Assembly: GCA_045107045.1 (NCBI GenBank)
Contig: JBGCFR010000020.1
Span: forward strand, 18,202-82,201
Direction: 5' to 3'
Length of the DNA stretch: 64,000 nucleotides
Source: Putridiphycobacter sp045107045
GTDB lineage: Bacteria; Bacteroidota; Bacteroidia; Flavobacteriales_D; Crocinitomicaceae
In this document: piece by piece, positions 9,974 to 17,959 of the stretch
How the letters are laid out: the number at the start of each line of letters is the position of its first letter
Numbering within the stretch: the stretch's first letter is position 1
The notes under the pieces: model-generated
The model's input: the letters and a program-made list of their open reading frames with translations, nothing else
What the model was told of the DNA's origin: nothing
Databases searched by the model: none
Translations under genes and position numbers: made by a program

Positions 9974-10215
9974 AAAATCATCCTGATTTAAACGTGAAAA
10001 TTGTTGGTCATACATCTGATTTAGGTGAAAATGCTGTGAACGTTATTATTGGAAAAGGAAGAGCTGAAAGAGCTCAGCAACAATTAATCAATAAGGGAAT
10101 TAATTCACAAAGAACAACAATAAACTCCCAAGGAAAAAACAGTCCTCAACATGCTAATACTTCAGAACTAAATCGTTCTAAAAACAGAAGGGTCCAATTT
10201 GTCTTTACGGATTAA
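9949..10215 (+). pseudogene. Remnant of an OmpA-like peptidoglycan-binding domain
   Basis: Frame +1 reads from a stop at 9946 straight into an OmpA C-terminal domain. It starts KIVATILKNHPDLNVKIVGH, then TSDLGENAVNVIIGKGRAERA, then the typical ending NRSKNRRVQFVF. The first strand and helix of the domain (normally F......L.......L) and any upstream barrel or signal are missing. An internal GTG at 9994 is the first start codon, but a protein from there would lack the domain's beginning. It is therefore most simply the 3' end of a truncated gene, fused out of frame to the TPR remnant before it. Confidence 0.6.
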
Positions 10216-10249
10216 TTATAAAATATTATCTTTCTCAAAAAAAATAACT

Positions 10250-11083
10250 ATGACACGATACTTTTTAGTTTCATTGCTTTTATTTACTATTGGGTGTAGT
10301 AGTAAAAATCAATCTGAAAATACTGTGATTGACAATGCTATTGATACTCAATTACAACTAGAGCATCCAGAAGCTGGCAATGAGCCTGAAAGAGCAAAAA
10401 TTGATTTATTTTTTGAAAATGGGAAGGCATATTATTACGCCGGAATTATTGATATTTATAGTTCACAGATTGTGATGAAACTTGTTGCAAATGGAAACGA
10501 TATTACTGGCACCTATTATTATTCAACACGCCAAAAGGAATTGCAATTGAAAGGGCAAATCAATTTAGAAGATCAATCCATTGAATTAGAAGAGTCTTAC
10601 AAAGGAAAAACATCCGGGTATTTTAGCGGTTATTATTCAGAATCGTCTATAAAAGGAACATGGAAAGATGCCAAAAATGAAGATAATTCAGCAGATTTTA
10701 ATTTATCTAAACTATCCATTAACTCAAAAACTATTGTAGCCGACAAACAGAAGTTCAAACAATATAAGCTGGAACATGAGTCGGGATTATACAATTCAGA
10801 AACTGATGACTATGACCTTTACACTACCGAAGATAAAATTAACATAAGCTATATTGATCATGCAACATTCGATTTTTATTACAGTGTAAATGGAATGAAT
10901 GGACATTCAGGCAGCATTGCAGGGCTTGCCAATATGAAAACGGAAAAAGAAGGGTATTATACAGATCAAAATGGTTGCGAATTAACGTTTATTTTCAATA
11001 AAGACACTATTGAAATTTTGGCTTCAGGATGTGAAGATTATTCAGGAATGCGTGCCCATTTTGGTGGAAAGTTAGCAAAATAA
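10250..11083 (+). CDS. Lipoprotein of unknown function
   Basis: 277 residues from the ATG at 10250. An upstream in-frame start at 10199 would bury the signal peptide, whereas MTRYFLVSLLLFTIGCSS is a textbook lipoprotein signal with Cys at about residue 16. Residues 50-170 look like a repeated beta-strand fold (ITGTYYY, LKGQI, SGYFSGYY, IKGTWKD), resembling small barrel-like domains often found in Bacteroidota lipoproteins. The second half repeats a similar pattern. No known family is recognised. The OmpA remnant ends 35 bp before it. Confidence 0.7.
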   Translation: MTRYFLVSLLLFTIGCSSKNQSENTVIDNAIDTQLQLEHPEAGNEPERAKIDLFFENGKAYYYAGIIDIYSSQIVMKLVANGNDITGTYYYSTRQKELQLKGQINLEDQSIELEESYKGKTSGYFSGYYSESSIKGTWKDAKNEDNSADFNLSKLSINSKTIVADKQKFKQYKLEHESGLYNSETDDYDLYTTEDKINISYIDHATFDFYYSVNGMNGHSGSIAGLANMKTEKEGYYTDQNGCELTFIFNKDTIEILASGCEDYSGMRAHFGGKLAK

Positions 11084-11213
11084 AAAACCGTTACAGTCAA
11101 AGATAATTTAGTTACTTATTAAAATATACTTGTTTACTTTTTGATTCTTAATTAAATTCTATTGAAGTAATAATATTTAGTTTCGCTTATATTCAATACG
11201 AATCTATTCAATT

Positions 11214-12164
11214 ATGTCAATAAAGTACAAATATCTGGTCGGTGGAATTCTTTTTGGTCTTATTTTCCCGATAGCATCAGTATTGGTTGATTGTTGTATT
11301 TTTCACAATAATGTTTTCTCTTTTAAAGAAATTGGCAGCTACTTAAATGGGAATCCTGTACACTATATAGTAGCTACGGCACCATTATTTCTTGGCATTG
11401 CGTTTTACACAATTGGCTACTATATTGAAAAACAAAACAACCTTGTTGAAAAACTACACAGAAATAACAACATACTTCATAAAGCCAATGAATCCCTAGA
11501 TTCTTTCAACTACCATGTGTCTCATGATTTAAAGACGGTGTTAAGCAATACAGAATCTTTGACCCTCATGCTTCAGAAATATGTTGAGAAGGACAACAAG
11601 GAAAAAGTACGAAACATTTTAGCAAGGTTAATTGATACTTCAAGAAATGGTAAAGAAACAATAAAAAGCTTTTTAGAGTTCGGCAAAGCAACATCAATTA
11701 TCTATAAAGACAATGCTGAAGTTCTCAATTTAAAAGAAGAAATTTATATGATTGCTGACACTCATTTTTTAGATGAAAAGTTAGAATTTACAATTCATGA
11801 TAAAGGCTTCTCAGAGCTAAGCATAGATAAAAAGGCAATAGAAAGTATAATCATGAATTTATTCACAAATTCAATTAAATACAATCACCACCCAAAAGCA
11901 ATTATTAGCATCACCTTTTCTATTGAAAGTAATTACAAAAAAATAACTTATACTGACAATGGTATTGGAATTGATTTAAAAGCGAATGAAGATAAACTTT
12001 TTAAGCCATTTGAAAAGATTACGAATAATACCAATGCAGAAGGTACTGCTGTAGGTCTCTATTTAATAAAAAAGATAACCTCAGCTTACAATGGTCAAAT
12101 TGAAATTGTAAGTGAATTAGACAAAGGAACCAGTTTTATTTTCTATTTCCCTAAAGAAATGTAA
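11214..12164 (+). CDS. Membrane sensor histidine kinase
   Basis: 316 residues. Two membrane helices (about 7-28 and 50-70) enclose a short loop, so sensing is probably within or near the membrane. The H-box is FNYHVSHDLKTVLSN, with the phospho-accepting His at about 104. The HATPase domain has an N-box (NLFTNSIKYN), G1 (YTDNGIGID) and G2 (GTAVGLYLIKKI), ending GTSFIFYFP. The ATP lid is short. It ends two bases before the stop of a receiver-only protein on the other strand, the likely partner. Confidence 0.9.
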   Translation: MSIKYKYLVGGILFGLIFPIASVLVDCCIFHNNVFSFKEIGSYLNGNPVHYIVATAPLFLGIAFYTIGYYIEKQNNLVEKLHRNNNILHKANESLDSFNYHVSHDLKTVLSNTESLTLMLQKYVEKDNKEKVRNILARLIDTSRNGKETIKSFLEFGKATSIIYKDNAEVLNLKEEIYMIADTHFLDEKLEFTIHDKGFSELSIDKKAIESIIMNLFTNSIKYNHHPKAIISITFSIESNYKKITYTDNGIGIDLKANEDKLFKPFEKITNNTNAEGTAVGLYLIKKITSAYNGQIEIVSELDKGTSFIFYFPKEM

Positions 12165-12166
12165 TC

Positions 12167-12568
12167 TCAAAAATGTTTTTCGATTACCTCTAGTATGCGT
12201 CCTGCCAATAATGGTTTGTTGATATAGTCAACAGCATTTAAAAACTTATCAAACTTCTCTAAATCCCTTTTATGGTTTGAAGTTGTTAGCATGCAGACTT
12301 TCATGGCATCAATTCTTTCTTCAAACATTTCTTCTAAGGTTTCTAAAACCTCAAATCCATTATAGTCGGGCATATTAATGTCCAAAAACATGACCTCGGG
12401 CAATTTTTGACCTGTATCGTTAATATTACTAAAATAGTCTAGTGCTTCATTACCACTTGATAGAACAATGATTTCCTCAAATAAATCAGTCTCTTCTAAA
12501 ACATCTTCATTGTAAAAGTTAGTCGTCTCGTTATCATCAACCAAAACAACTTTTTCAATTTTCTTCAT
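12167..12568 (-). CDS. Single-domain response regulator (CheY-like)
   Basis: 133 residues consisting only of a receiver domain. Acidic pocket residues are Asp11 and Asp12 (VLVDDNE), the phospho-acceptor is Asp63 (MFLDINMPDYNG), the switch Thr is in MLTTSN and the conserved Lys is in YINKPL. With no output domain, it must act by protein contact or in a phosphorelay. It converges tail to tail with the histidine kinase (two-base gap). A perfect inverted repeat lies 23 bp upstream of its start. Confidence 0.9.
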   Translation of the reverse strand: MKKIEKVVLVDDNETTNFYNEDVLEETDLFEEIIVLSSGNEALDYFSNINDTGQKLPEVMFLDINMPDYNGFEVLETLEEMFEERIDAMKVCMLTTSNHKRDLEKFDKFLNAVDYINKPLLAGRILEVIEKHF

Positions 12569-12590
12569 TTTTTTCTATAATTAGTGGCTT

Positions 12591-12610
12591 TTGATTATGG
12601 GAGTAATCAA
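12591..12610. promoter_or_regulatory. Inverted repeat TTGATTA-N6-TAATCAA upstream of the response regulator
   Basis: A perfect 7-bp dyad in the 5' region of the response-regulator gene, starting 23 bases before its ATG. The size and symmetry fit a dimeric repressor or activator site; the arms are too AT-rich for a terminator. The binding protein is unknown. Confidence 0.35.
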
Positions 12611-12687
12611 GCGACCGAATATATGGAAAATTATATAATAAATCACTCCCTTTATTGATGGTTTGATTCATATATTGGCCTCACTAA

Positions 12688-13095
12688 TTAATAGCCTCCA
12701 TATCCACCTTGAAGTTCCAGAACAAATTCAAAACCTAAAGATTTAAAGACAGGCAATGCTCTACCACTTCTACCTCCACTTTGGCAGAACATTAAAACGG
12801 GTCTGGATTTATCTAGTTTGTTCAATTCCTCCTTAAAGGATCGACTACTTGAATTAATATTAATTGCGCCAGAAATTGTACCTTCATCAAACTCCTTTGG
12901 TGTCCGAATATCAACAAGAATATAATCTTTATTGTTGGCCATATAGTCTTTAAAATCTGCATTCGAAACTCGTTGAATAGTTTGTGTTTGATCTTTAACT
13001 TCACTATTATGTGGCACTTTAGTTTCATTACTACTACTTTGAGAACAAGCCGTAAAAACAAACAAAATAACTGCAAAAAATGATACCGTTTTCAT
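12688..13095 (-). CDS. Rhodanese-domain lipoprotein
   Basis: 135 residues. A lipoprotein signal ends at FVFTAC (Cys17), followed by a 25-residue linker and one rhodanese domain. The domain shows YILVDIRTPKEFDEG and the active-site loop MFCQSGGRSGRA with catalytic Cys104. Rhodaneses carry sulfur as a cysteine persulfide and can transfer it to cyanide, sulfite or thiols; this one would work on the periplasmic side. It lies 13 bp after the TauE/SafE gene on the same strand, so the pair forms a sulfur-handling operon. Confidence 0.92.
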   Translation of the reverse strand: MKTVSFFAVILFVFTACSQSSSNETKVPHNSEVKDQTQTIQRVSNADFKDYMANNKDYILVDIRTPKEFDEGTISGAININSSSRSFKEELNKLDKSRPVLMFCQSGGRSGRALPVFKSLGFEFVLELQGGYGGY

Positions 13096-13108
13096 AATTA
13101 AAATTGTG

Positions 13109-13909
13109 TTATAAAATTTCCTTTAAAACAATGTATACCCCCATAACAAGAACAAACCAACCGAAGGCTTTCTTTAATTTTGGTCCGTCGATAAATTTAG
13201 TTAAATAAACCCCTAAAAAAATACCAATAATAGACACCGAGGTGAATGACAATAAAAAAGTCCAGTTAAGTTCTATATTTTGAATATCGCCTATAAAACC
13301 AATTAAAGATTTTAGTGCAATTATCATCAATGATGTGGCTACTGCCTTTTTCATAGGTAATTTAGCTAACAAAACCAAGGCAGGAATAATTAGAAATCCC
13401 CCTCCTGCTCCTACAATTCCGGTTAAAAAACCAACAATAATACCCTCCAAAATTATTAAAGGATAATTATATTTTACGTCTTGATCTATTTCGCCTAAAT
13501 GGCCTTTCCGGCCTTTTATCATTGAGTAAGATGCTAGCAGCATAATAATGGCGAAAAACACCATAATCCCTATTGATTTGGTAACCTCAAAAGAATCAAT
13601 CGTGAAAAGAATATCTGGAATGGCTGGAATGACATACATACGAGTCAAATAAACTGCGATTAGCGCCGGAATAGCAAAAACAATTCCTGTACGATAATCA
13701 ATCATACCTTTTCTGGCATTGGTTATGGCGCCGACTAATGCCGAAGAACCTACAACAAATAAAGAATAAGCAGTGGCTAAAACGGGTTCAATTCCTAGAA
13801 TGTAAACGAAAATTGGCACTGTTAAAATTGACCCTCCACCTCCTATTAAGCCAAGAACTAATCCAATTAATAATGCCCCAAAATAACCTAACAAGGTAGT
13901 CCAATCCAT
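13109..13909 (-). CDS. TauE/SafE family sulfite/sulfur-compound exporter
   Basis: 266 residues, almost all hydrophobic, with about seven to eight membrane helices. The family's internal duplication is clear. The first half has GLVLGLIGGGGSILTVPIF and the second has GFLTGIVGAGGGFLIIPALV. Members export sulfite, sulfoacetate or similar organosulfur anions, or import them. The downstream rhodanese supports a thiosulfate/sulfite/persulfide context. A 23-bp palindrome upstream (13963-13985) is a candidate operator. Confidence 0.9.
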   Translation of the reverse strand: MDWTTLLGYFGALLIGLVLGLIGGGGSILTVPIFVYILGIEPVLATAYSLFVVGSSALVGAITNARKGMIDYRTGIVFAIPALIAVYLTRMYVIPAIPDILFTIDSFEVTKSIGIMVFFAIIMLLASYSMIKGRKGHLGEIDQDVKYNYPLIILEGIIVGFLTGIVGAGGGFLIIPALVLLAKLPMKKAVATSLMIIALKSLIGFIGDIQNIELNWTFLLSFTSVSIIGIFLGVYLTKFIDGPKLKKAFGWFVLVMGVYIVLKEIL

Positions 13910-13962
13910 AATTCACGCTGAAAGTACGAATAAATGAAAACGCAGTGAACAATAACAAAATA

Positions 13963-13985
13963 TTTATTACAATTACTGTAATAAA
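13963..13985. promoter_or_regulatory. Candidate operator TTTATTACA-N5-TGTAATAAA before tauE-rhodanese
   Basis: A perfect 9-bp inverted repeat with a 5-bp spacer, 53 bp upstream of the tauE start and beyond the 3' end of the receptor gene. Its form suits a homodimeric winged-helix regulator. Control of the sulfur operon is inferred from position. Confidence 0.45.
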
Positions 13986-14025
13986 AATGCTTGAACACTA
14001 AAACAAGGTTCTTTATAAATGAACA

Positions 14026-16455
14026 TTAACTCTTCACTCTCTTTTGCTCGCTATCTGAGCCTGAACCATTATATTTTTCCTTATCGGATGTTGATTTTCC
14101 AAATCGATACGAAAATGAAATTCTTGCACTTTGGGAATCAAATTTACTATTCCAATCAGCATTAGTTTGACTTAAGTTATTAATGACTCCATTGCCGATT
14201 CGACTGTAAAATAAATCACTTACAGCAAGTTTTAAAATGCCTTTGCCATTAAAAACGTTTTTTTGCAAACCAAAGTTGAGTAAAGCATACCCTTTTATTA
14301 ATAATTGAGAGGATACATGATCATTTAAATAACGTCCACTAATATCAAATTTCCATCCTTTTTTTAGCTGAAAACTATTAGTGAGCGAAACATATACATT
14401 TGTTCCTCTCGAATTCAATTGTTCAGTATACAATTCACTATCAAACCGTACTAGTGATGCTTCAGCATATCCATTCACTCTATACCATGATGTAAGAGAA
14501 TAGGATCCATCTATGGAAAACGTTAGGTATTGGCTAGAGGCAATATTTCCGGGACGACTATAATATATCTGATTTTGAATTTCTAATGTTTCTTGAATGC
14601 CATCTACTGTTTTAGCATATGAAACAGTAGTATTTAATATATTATTAAAAGAATAGGTCAAGGACAAGTTATGAGCAAAAGTTGGCAATAGATTTGGATT
14701 GCCGGTATAAAAAGTAAATTTATCCAATGGACTAATAAATGGGTTTAAATCTTGAAAATAAGGTCGCTCAATTCTACGACCATAGGAAAAGTTTAAGCCA
14801 TGTTTACCAATAGAATCTAACTTGGTTGAAGCGTATAGTGTCGGAAACACGGAACCATAATTTCTTGTAAAACTAGTATCTGAAATTTCAACATTCCCCA
14901 ATTGGTTGCCCTCCAACCTAGTCGCTTCTCCTCTTAGTCCTAGCTGTAAACTCACCTTACCTATTGCTGTTGCATAATTTACATATGCTGCATTTATCCA
15001 CTCGTTATATAAAAACCGATTACTTAAATTATAGTCTGGAGAAGTTATTCCGCTAACTGTATTAGAATAAATAGCCTCATTGTCTGTCTTAGTATAGGCT
15101 GATTTCAACCCTGCCTCAAACTTTGACTTCCCCTTAAAATTTTTCGAATAATCCGTTTTTGTGGCAATAATATTTATCTCTGATGGAATTTCGCCATCAA
15201 TTCGATCTTCATAAAATAAAACATCAGAAGCGTTGTATTGATAGTTTTTGAATACTTGATTATTACCTGATATATAATTGACAAAATCCGCATCAAAAGA
15301 AATGGAGCTGCCAAGTGTATCCAATGTATGCTTGATAAAAGCACTTATCAGATTGTTTTGAAAAGTCGTTTCACTAAGATTATCAGCAATTACTTTTTGC
15401 AATAAAATATTTGAAGGATCAGACACCAATGCAGTATTGTCTATCTTGTTACTCCTTGGTGAAGATGACCTTTTATACAAAAATCCGAATGTTGTATTAT
15501 CAGCTGGATAAAAATCTAACCCAATTCTGCCATCTAAATATTTTCCATTTCTATCTCCAAATGAATTTTGTGCAAATGACGATTGCAAAACATTACTTTC
15601 GTTTAAGTAATATCTGTTAATGTTTAAGTCTTGAAAACTGCCCCAAAACCCACCATAAATATTAGAATATAAGCCCATTTTGGTTCTATTATAGTTTAAA
15701 TTGAGGCTATTATTACTCCCATTATATCTACTTCGACGATAGCTTACTGTTGTGTTACCATATAAACCTTTTACAGTACCTCGCTTAATGTTGATATTAA
15801 TAATTCCTGCGTTCCCAGCAGCTTCATACTTAGCTGGCGGATTATCAATTATTTCAATATTTTTAATTGACCCTGCAGGTAGTGTTCGTAAATAATTTTC
15901 CAACTCAGAACCTGACAAATATGATGGTTTGTCGTTAATAAATACTTGTACTCCTGACCGACCCTTATAGATAATTGAGCCATTCTGGTCAATTGTTATT
16001 CCCGGAGCTTGTTCTAATACCTCAAGGGCATTACTGCCAGCACTTGAAATTAAGGCATCAGGGGTAATTACAGTTCTGTCAATCATCCGCACTGCAAATG
16101 GTGTATTAGACTTTACGGTTACCTCGGAAAGTAATTTATTGTTGGGAATCAATTTAATTTTAGGCAAAACTTCTGTTTTAGTGATATTAATTGATGACTC
16201 ATATTCCAAAAAGCCCAGTTGTTTTATTTTTAAGAAATACTTTCCTTTTGAAATATTTGGCAACGTAAATGACCCATCTTGATCAGTATAAGTCCTCTTT
16301 GAAAGTAAAGAGTCCTTAGAACTATACAGTGAAACAATAGCTAAATCAACTGCATTATCATTATTATCAACTACTAAGCCAGAGATTTTATATCCTTCCT
16401 GAGCATGCATTGTTGTTATATTCAATAAAAAAATGAGAACAAATAAAGATTTCAT
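14026..16455 (-). CDS. TonB-dependent-receptor-like outer membrane beta-barrel protein
   Basis: 809 residues. After a signal peptide (1-18) comes a carboxypeptidase-regulatory-like beta-sandwich (about 20-105: GYKISGLVVDNNDNAVDLAI, GKYFLKIKQLGF). A plug domain follows (about 120-225: ALEVLEQAPGITIDQNGSI, GVQVFINDKPSYLSGSELE, IEIIDNPPAKYEAAGNAGI), then a long beta-barrel ending in FSYRFGKS plus a charged tail. This is the OMP_b-brl_3 type, common in Bacteroidota and only loosely related to classical siderophore receptors. A TonB box is not obvious. The ligand is unknown; oligopeptides, metals or glycans are all possible. Two dyads stand in its upstream region. Confidence 0.88.
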   Translation of the reverse strand: MKSLFVLIFLLNITTMHAQEGYKISGLVVDNNDNAVDLAIVSLYSSKDSLLSKRTYTDQDGSFTLPNISKGKYFLKIKQLGFLEYESSINITKTEVLPKIKLIPNNKLLSEVTVKSNTPFAVRMIDRTVITPDALISSAGSNALEVLEQAPGITIDQNGSIIYKGRSGVQVFINDKPSYLSGSELENYLRTLPAGSIKNIEIIDNPPAKYEAAGNAGIININIKRGTVKGLYGNTTVSYRRSRYNGSNNSLNLNYNRTKMGLYSNIYGGFWGSFQDLNINRYYLNESNVLQSSFAQNSFGDRNGKYLDGRIGLDFYPADNTTFGFLYKRSSSPRSNKIDNTALVSDPSNILLQKVIADNLSETTFQNNLISAFIKHTLDTLGSSISFDADFVNYISGNNQVFKNYQYNASDVLFYEDRIDGEIPSEINIIATKTDYSKNFKGKSKFEAGLKSAYTKTDNEAIYSNTVSGITSPDYNLSNRFLYNEWINAAYVNYATAIGKVSLQLGLRGEATRLEGNQLGNVEISDTSFTRNYGSVFPTLYASTKLDSIGKHGLNFSYGRRIERPYFQDLNPFISPLDKFTFYTGNPNLLPTFAHNLSLTYSFNNILNTTVSYAKTVDGIQETLEIQNQIYYSRPGNIASSQYLTFSIDGSYSLTSWYRVNGYAEASLVRFDSELYTEQLNSRGTNVYVSLTNSFQLKKGWKFDISGRYLNDHVSSQLLIKGYALLNFGLQKNVFNGKGILKLAVSDLFYSRIGNGVINNLSQTNADWNSKFDSQSARISFSYRFGKSTSDKEKYNGSGSDSEQKRVKS

Positions 16456-16757
16456 ATCACAGCATTAAAGTAAAGTTATTATTGCAAGGACTTCAATTTT
16501 ATCAATTATACTAATTATCAATATTTTAGTATACATTAAGTTAATGTGACAACAATTTACGAAACTTCTCATTTATTGAAAAAAAAATATTATTCACGGT
16601 TCTAAGAGTCTTTAATTGGGGAAAATCGCGTTTAACTTGATATGTAAAATATGAAACAAATAATTATTCTTCTGACATTTAAAGATAAGTTCCTTTTAGT
16701 TATATTCGTAAATCATTTGTTCGTCCACATTCTATTGGGCTGAATCAACCTAAGGAT
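16456..16757. other. 302-bp divergent intergenic region
   Basis: Separates the receptor (minus) from the small lipoprotein (plus), so it must hold both promoters. The only structure seen is the pair of dyads at 16507-16546. No small ORF or RNA gene is evident, and no perfect TAnnTTTG box was found; TAACTTTA lies about 15 bases before the receptor start. Confidence 0.5.
16507..16546. promoter_or_regulatory. Two adjacent dyads upstream of the receptor gene
   Basis: TATACTAA (16507-16514) pairs with TTAGTATA (16526-16533) across 11 bases. Directly after it CATTAA-G-TTAATG (16534-16546) forms a second perfect dyad. They lie about 50-90 bp upstream of the receptor start, a plausible operator position. 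The regulator is unknown. Confidence 0.4.
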
Positions 16758-17141
16758 ATGAAAAAGATTTATTCAATTTTAACCATTTTAACCCTAGCAC
16801 TTCTAAGCGCTTGCAGCGGTTCTGACACCTATAGAGGAAATTGGAAAGCTACAGACTCGAATGGGACACAGTTTGACCTCAATTTTGAAGCAAAGACATT
16901 TAGTGTGAAAAATCAGCTAGATGAAATTACAACCCATGGCTATACTCAAAATTCGATTAACATCAATAACTCAATTGAAACTTATGGGATAAAGCTAGAT
17001 GATGGAAGATCATGCCAAATTAATTTCCCTATTGCTGATGATGAATCCAAAGGAATAATAACTGACGGTTCAGGAATAGTAATTTACACCATCAGTCGAA
17101 CCGATTATATTAACTACAATGACCTAAATAGTTTACATTAG
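16758..17141 (+). CDS. Small lipoprotein of unknown function
   Basis: 127 residues. The signal peptide ends in a clear lipobox (LLSAC, Cys19). The remainder is short beta strands (YRGNWKATDSNGTQFDLNF, KNQLDEITTHGY), resembling small lipocalin-like or META-like lipoproteins, but no family is assigned. The next gene starts immediately after the stop codon, so both are surely on one transcript. Confidence 0.75.
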   Translation: MKKIYSILTILTLALLSACSGSDTYRGNWKATDSNGTQFDLNFEAKTFSVKNQLDEITTHGYTQNSININNSIETYGIKLDDGRSCQINFPIADDESKGIITDGSGIVIYTISRTDYINYNDLNSLH

Positions 17142-17840
17142 ATGAAAGCCATTCTAGTTTATCCATTTCTCTGCCTTCTATTTCTAGCCCCAAAAATTAG
17201 CAAAGCACAAATAAATCAGGGTCAAATTGGGGCTTGGTACATGTATTTTTTTAATACTAATCTCAAGCAGAGTCCCTGGGGATTGCAAGGCGACATACAA
17301 TACCGAAACTGGAATATAGTTGGTGATCTTGAACAATTATTATTGAGAGGTGGAGTGACCTACTCACCTAAAAATGCGGATGTTAAATTCACTTTAGGCT
17401 ATGGAAATGTAACTACTGGTGCTTTTGGTTCAAGCCAATCTACATCTTCAGAAAGTAGAGTTTACCAAGAGGCATTGTATCCAGTTAAATTTGGAGATCG
17501 TTTTTATACAAACCACAGATTCAGATTCGAACAAAGGTTTGTTGAGGGTCAAGATTTGAGACCCCGATACAGGTATAACTTGTTTTTAAATATTCCTCTA
17601 AACAATAAGAACATGGCTAAAGGCACAGTGTATCTTGCTATGTATAATGAACTTTTCATTAATGGTCAAAGACATGTCGGCAATGGAAATACAGTAGAAA
17701 TTTTTGACCGTAATCGATTTTACGTATCACTAGGCTACATTTTAAAAAATGGGCTAAAAATGCAAATGGGGGTCATGAATCAAACAACCGACAATTGGCA
17801 TAAAACACAATTGCAATTCAGTTTTCATCAAAAGATTTAA
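17142..17840 (+). CDS. DUF2490 family outer-membrane-type protein
   Basis: 232 residues with a signal peptide ending near KISKAQ. The remainder is a predicted small beta-barrel with the DUF2490 hallmarks: a WYMYFF/N start, an alternating-strand pattern, RYRYNLFLNIPL, the conserved YNELFIN segment, and an aromatic C-terminus (LQFSFHQKI) suited to outer-membrane insertion. The function of DUF2490 is unknown. It follows the lipoprotein gene with no gap. Confidence 0.85.
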   Translation: MKAILVYPFLCLLFLAPKISKAQINQGQIGAWYMYFFNTNLKQSPWGLQGDIQYRNWNIVGDLEQLLLRGGVTYSPKNADVKFTLGYGNVTTGAFGSSQSTSSESRVYQEALYPVKFGDRFYTNHRFRFEQRFVEGQDLRPRYRYNLFLNIPLNNKNMAKGTVYLAMYNELFINGQRHVGNGNTVEIFDRNRFYVSLGYILKNGLKMQMGVMNQTTDNWHKTQLQFSFHQKI

Positions 17841-17856
17841 GTCACCTTCCTTTACT

Positions 17857-17880
17857 GTGAATTTTATCGTGAATTTTATC
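17857..17880. repeat. Perfect 12-bp tandem repeat
   Basis: GTGAATTTTATC occurs twice without interruption, just after the DUF2490 stop and about 80 bp before the T9SS cargo gene. It could be a slippage product or a regulator site; nothing in the sequence decides. Confidence 0.6.
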
Positions 17881-17959
17881 CAAACTGTTATAAATTAAAC
17901 ATAAATGGTCTGATTCACTTTTCTTTAATATCCTTATGGTACACTATTAGTGAACATCT

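Noticed and set aside
12822..13076. 84-codon minus-strand frame inside the rhodanese gene
   Set aside because: Alternative frame of a gene whose catalytic loop, signal peptide and length all fit the rhodanese reading.
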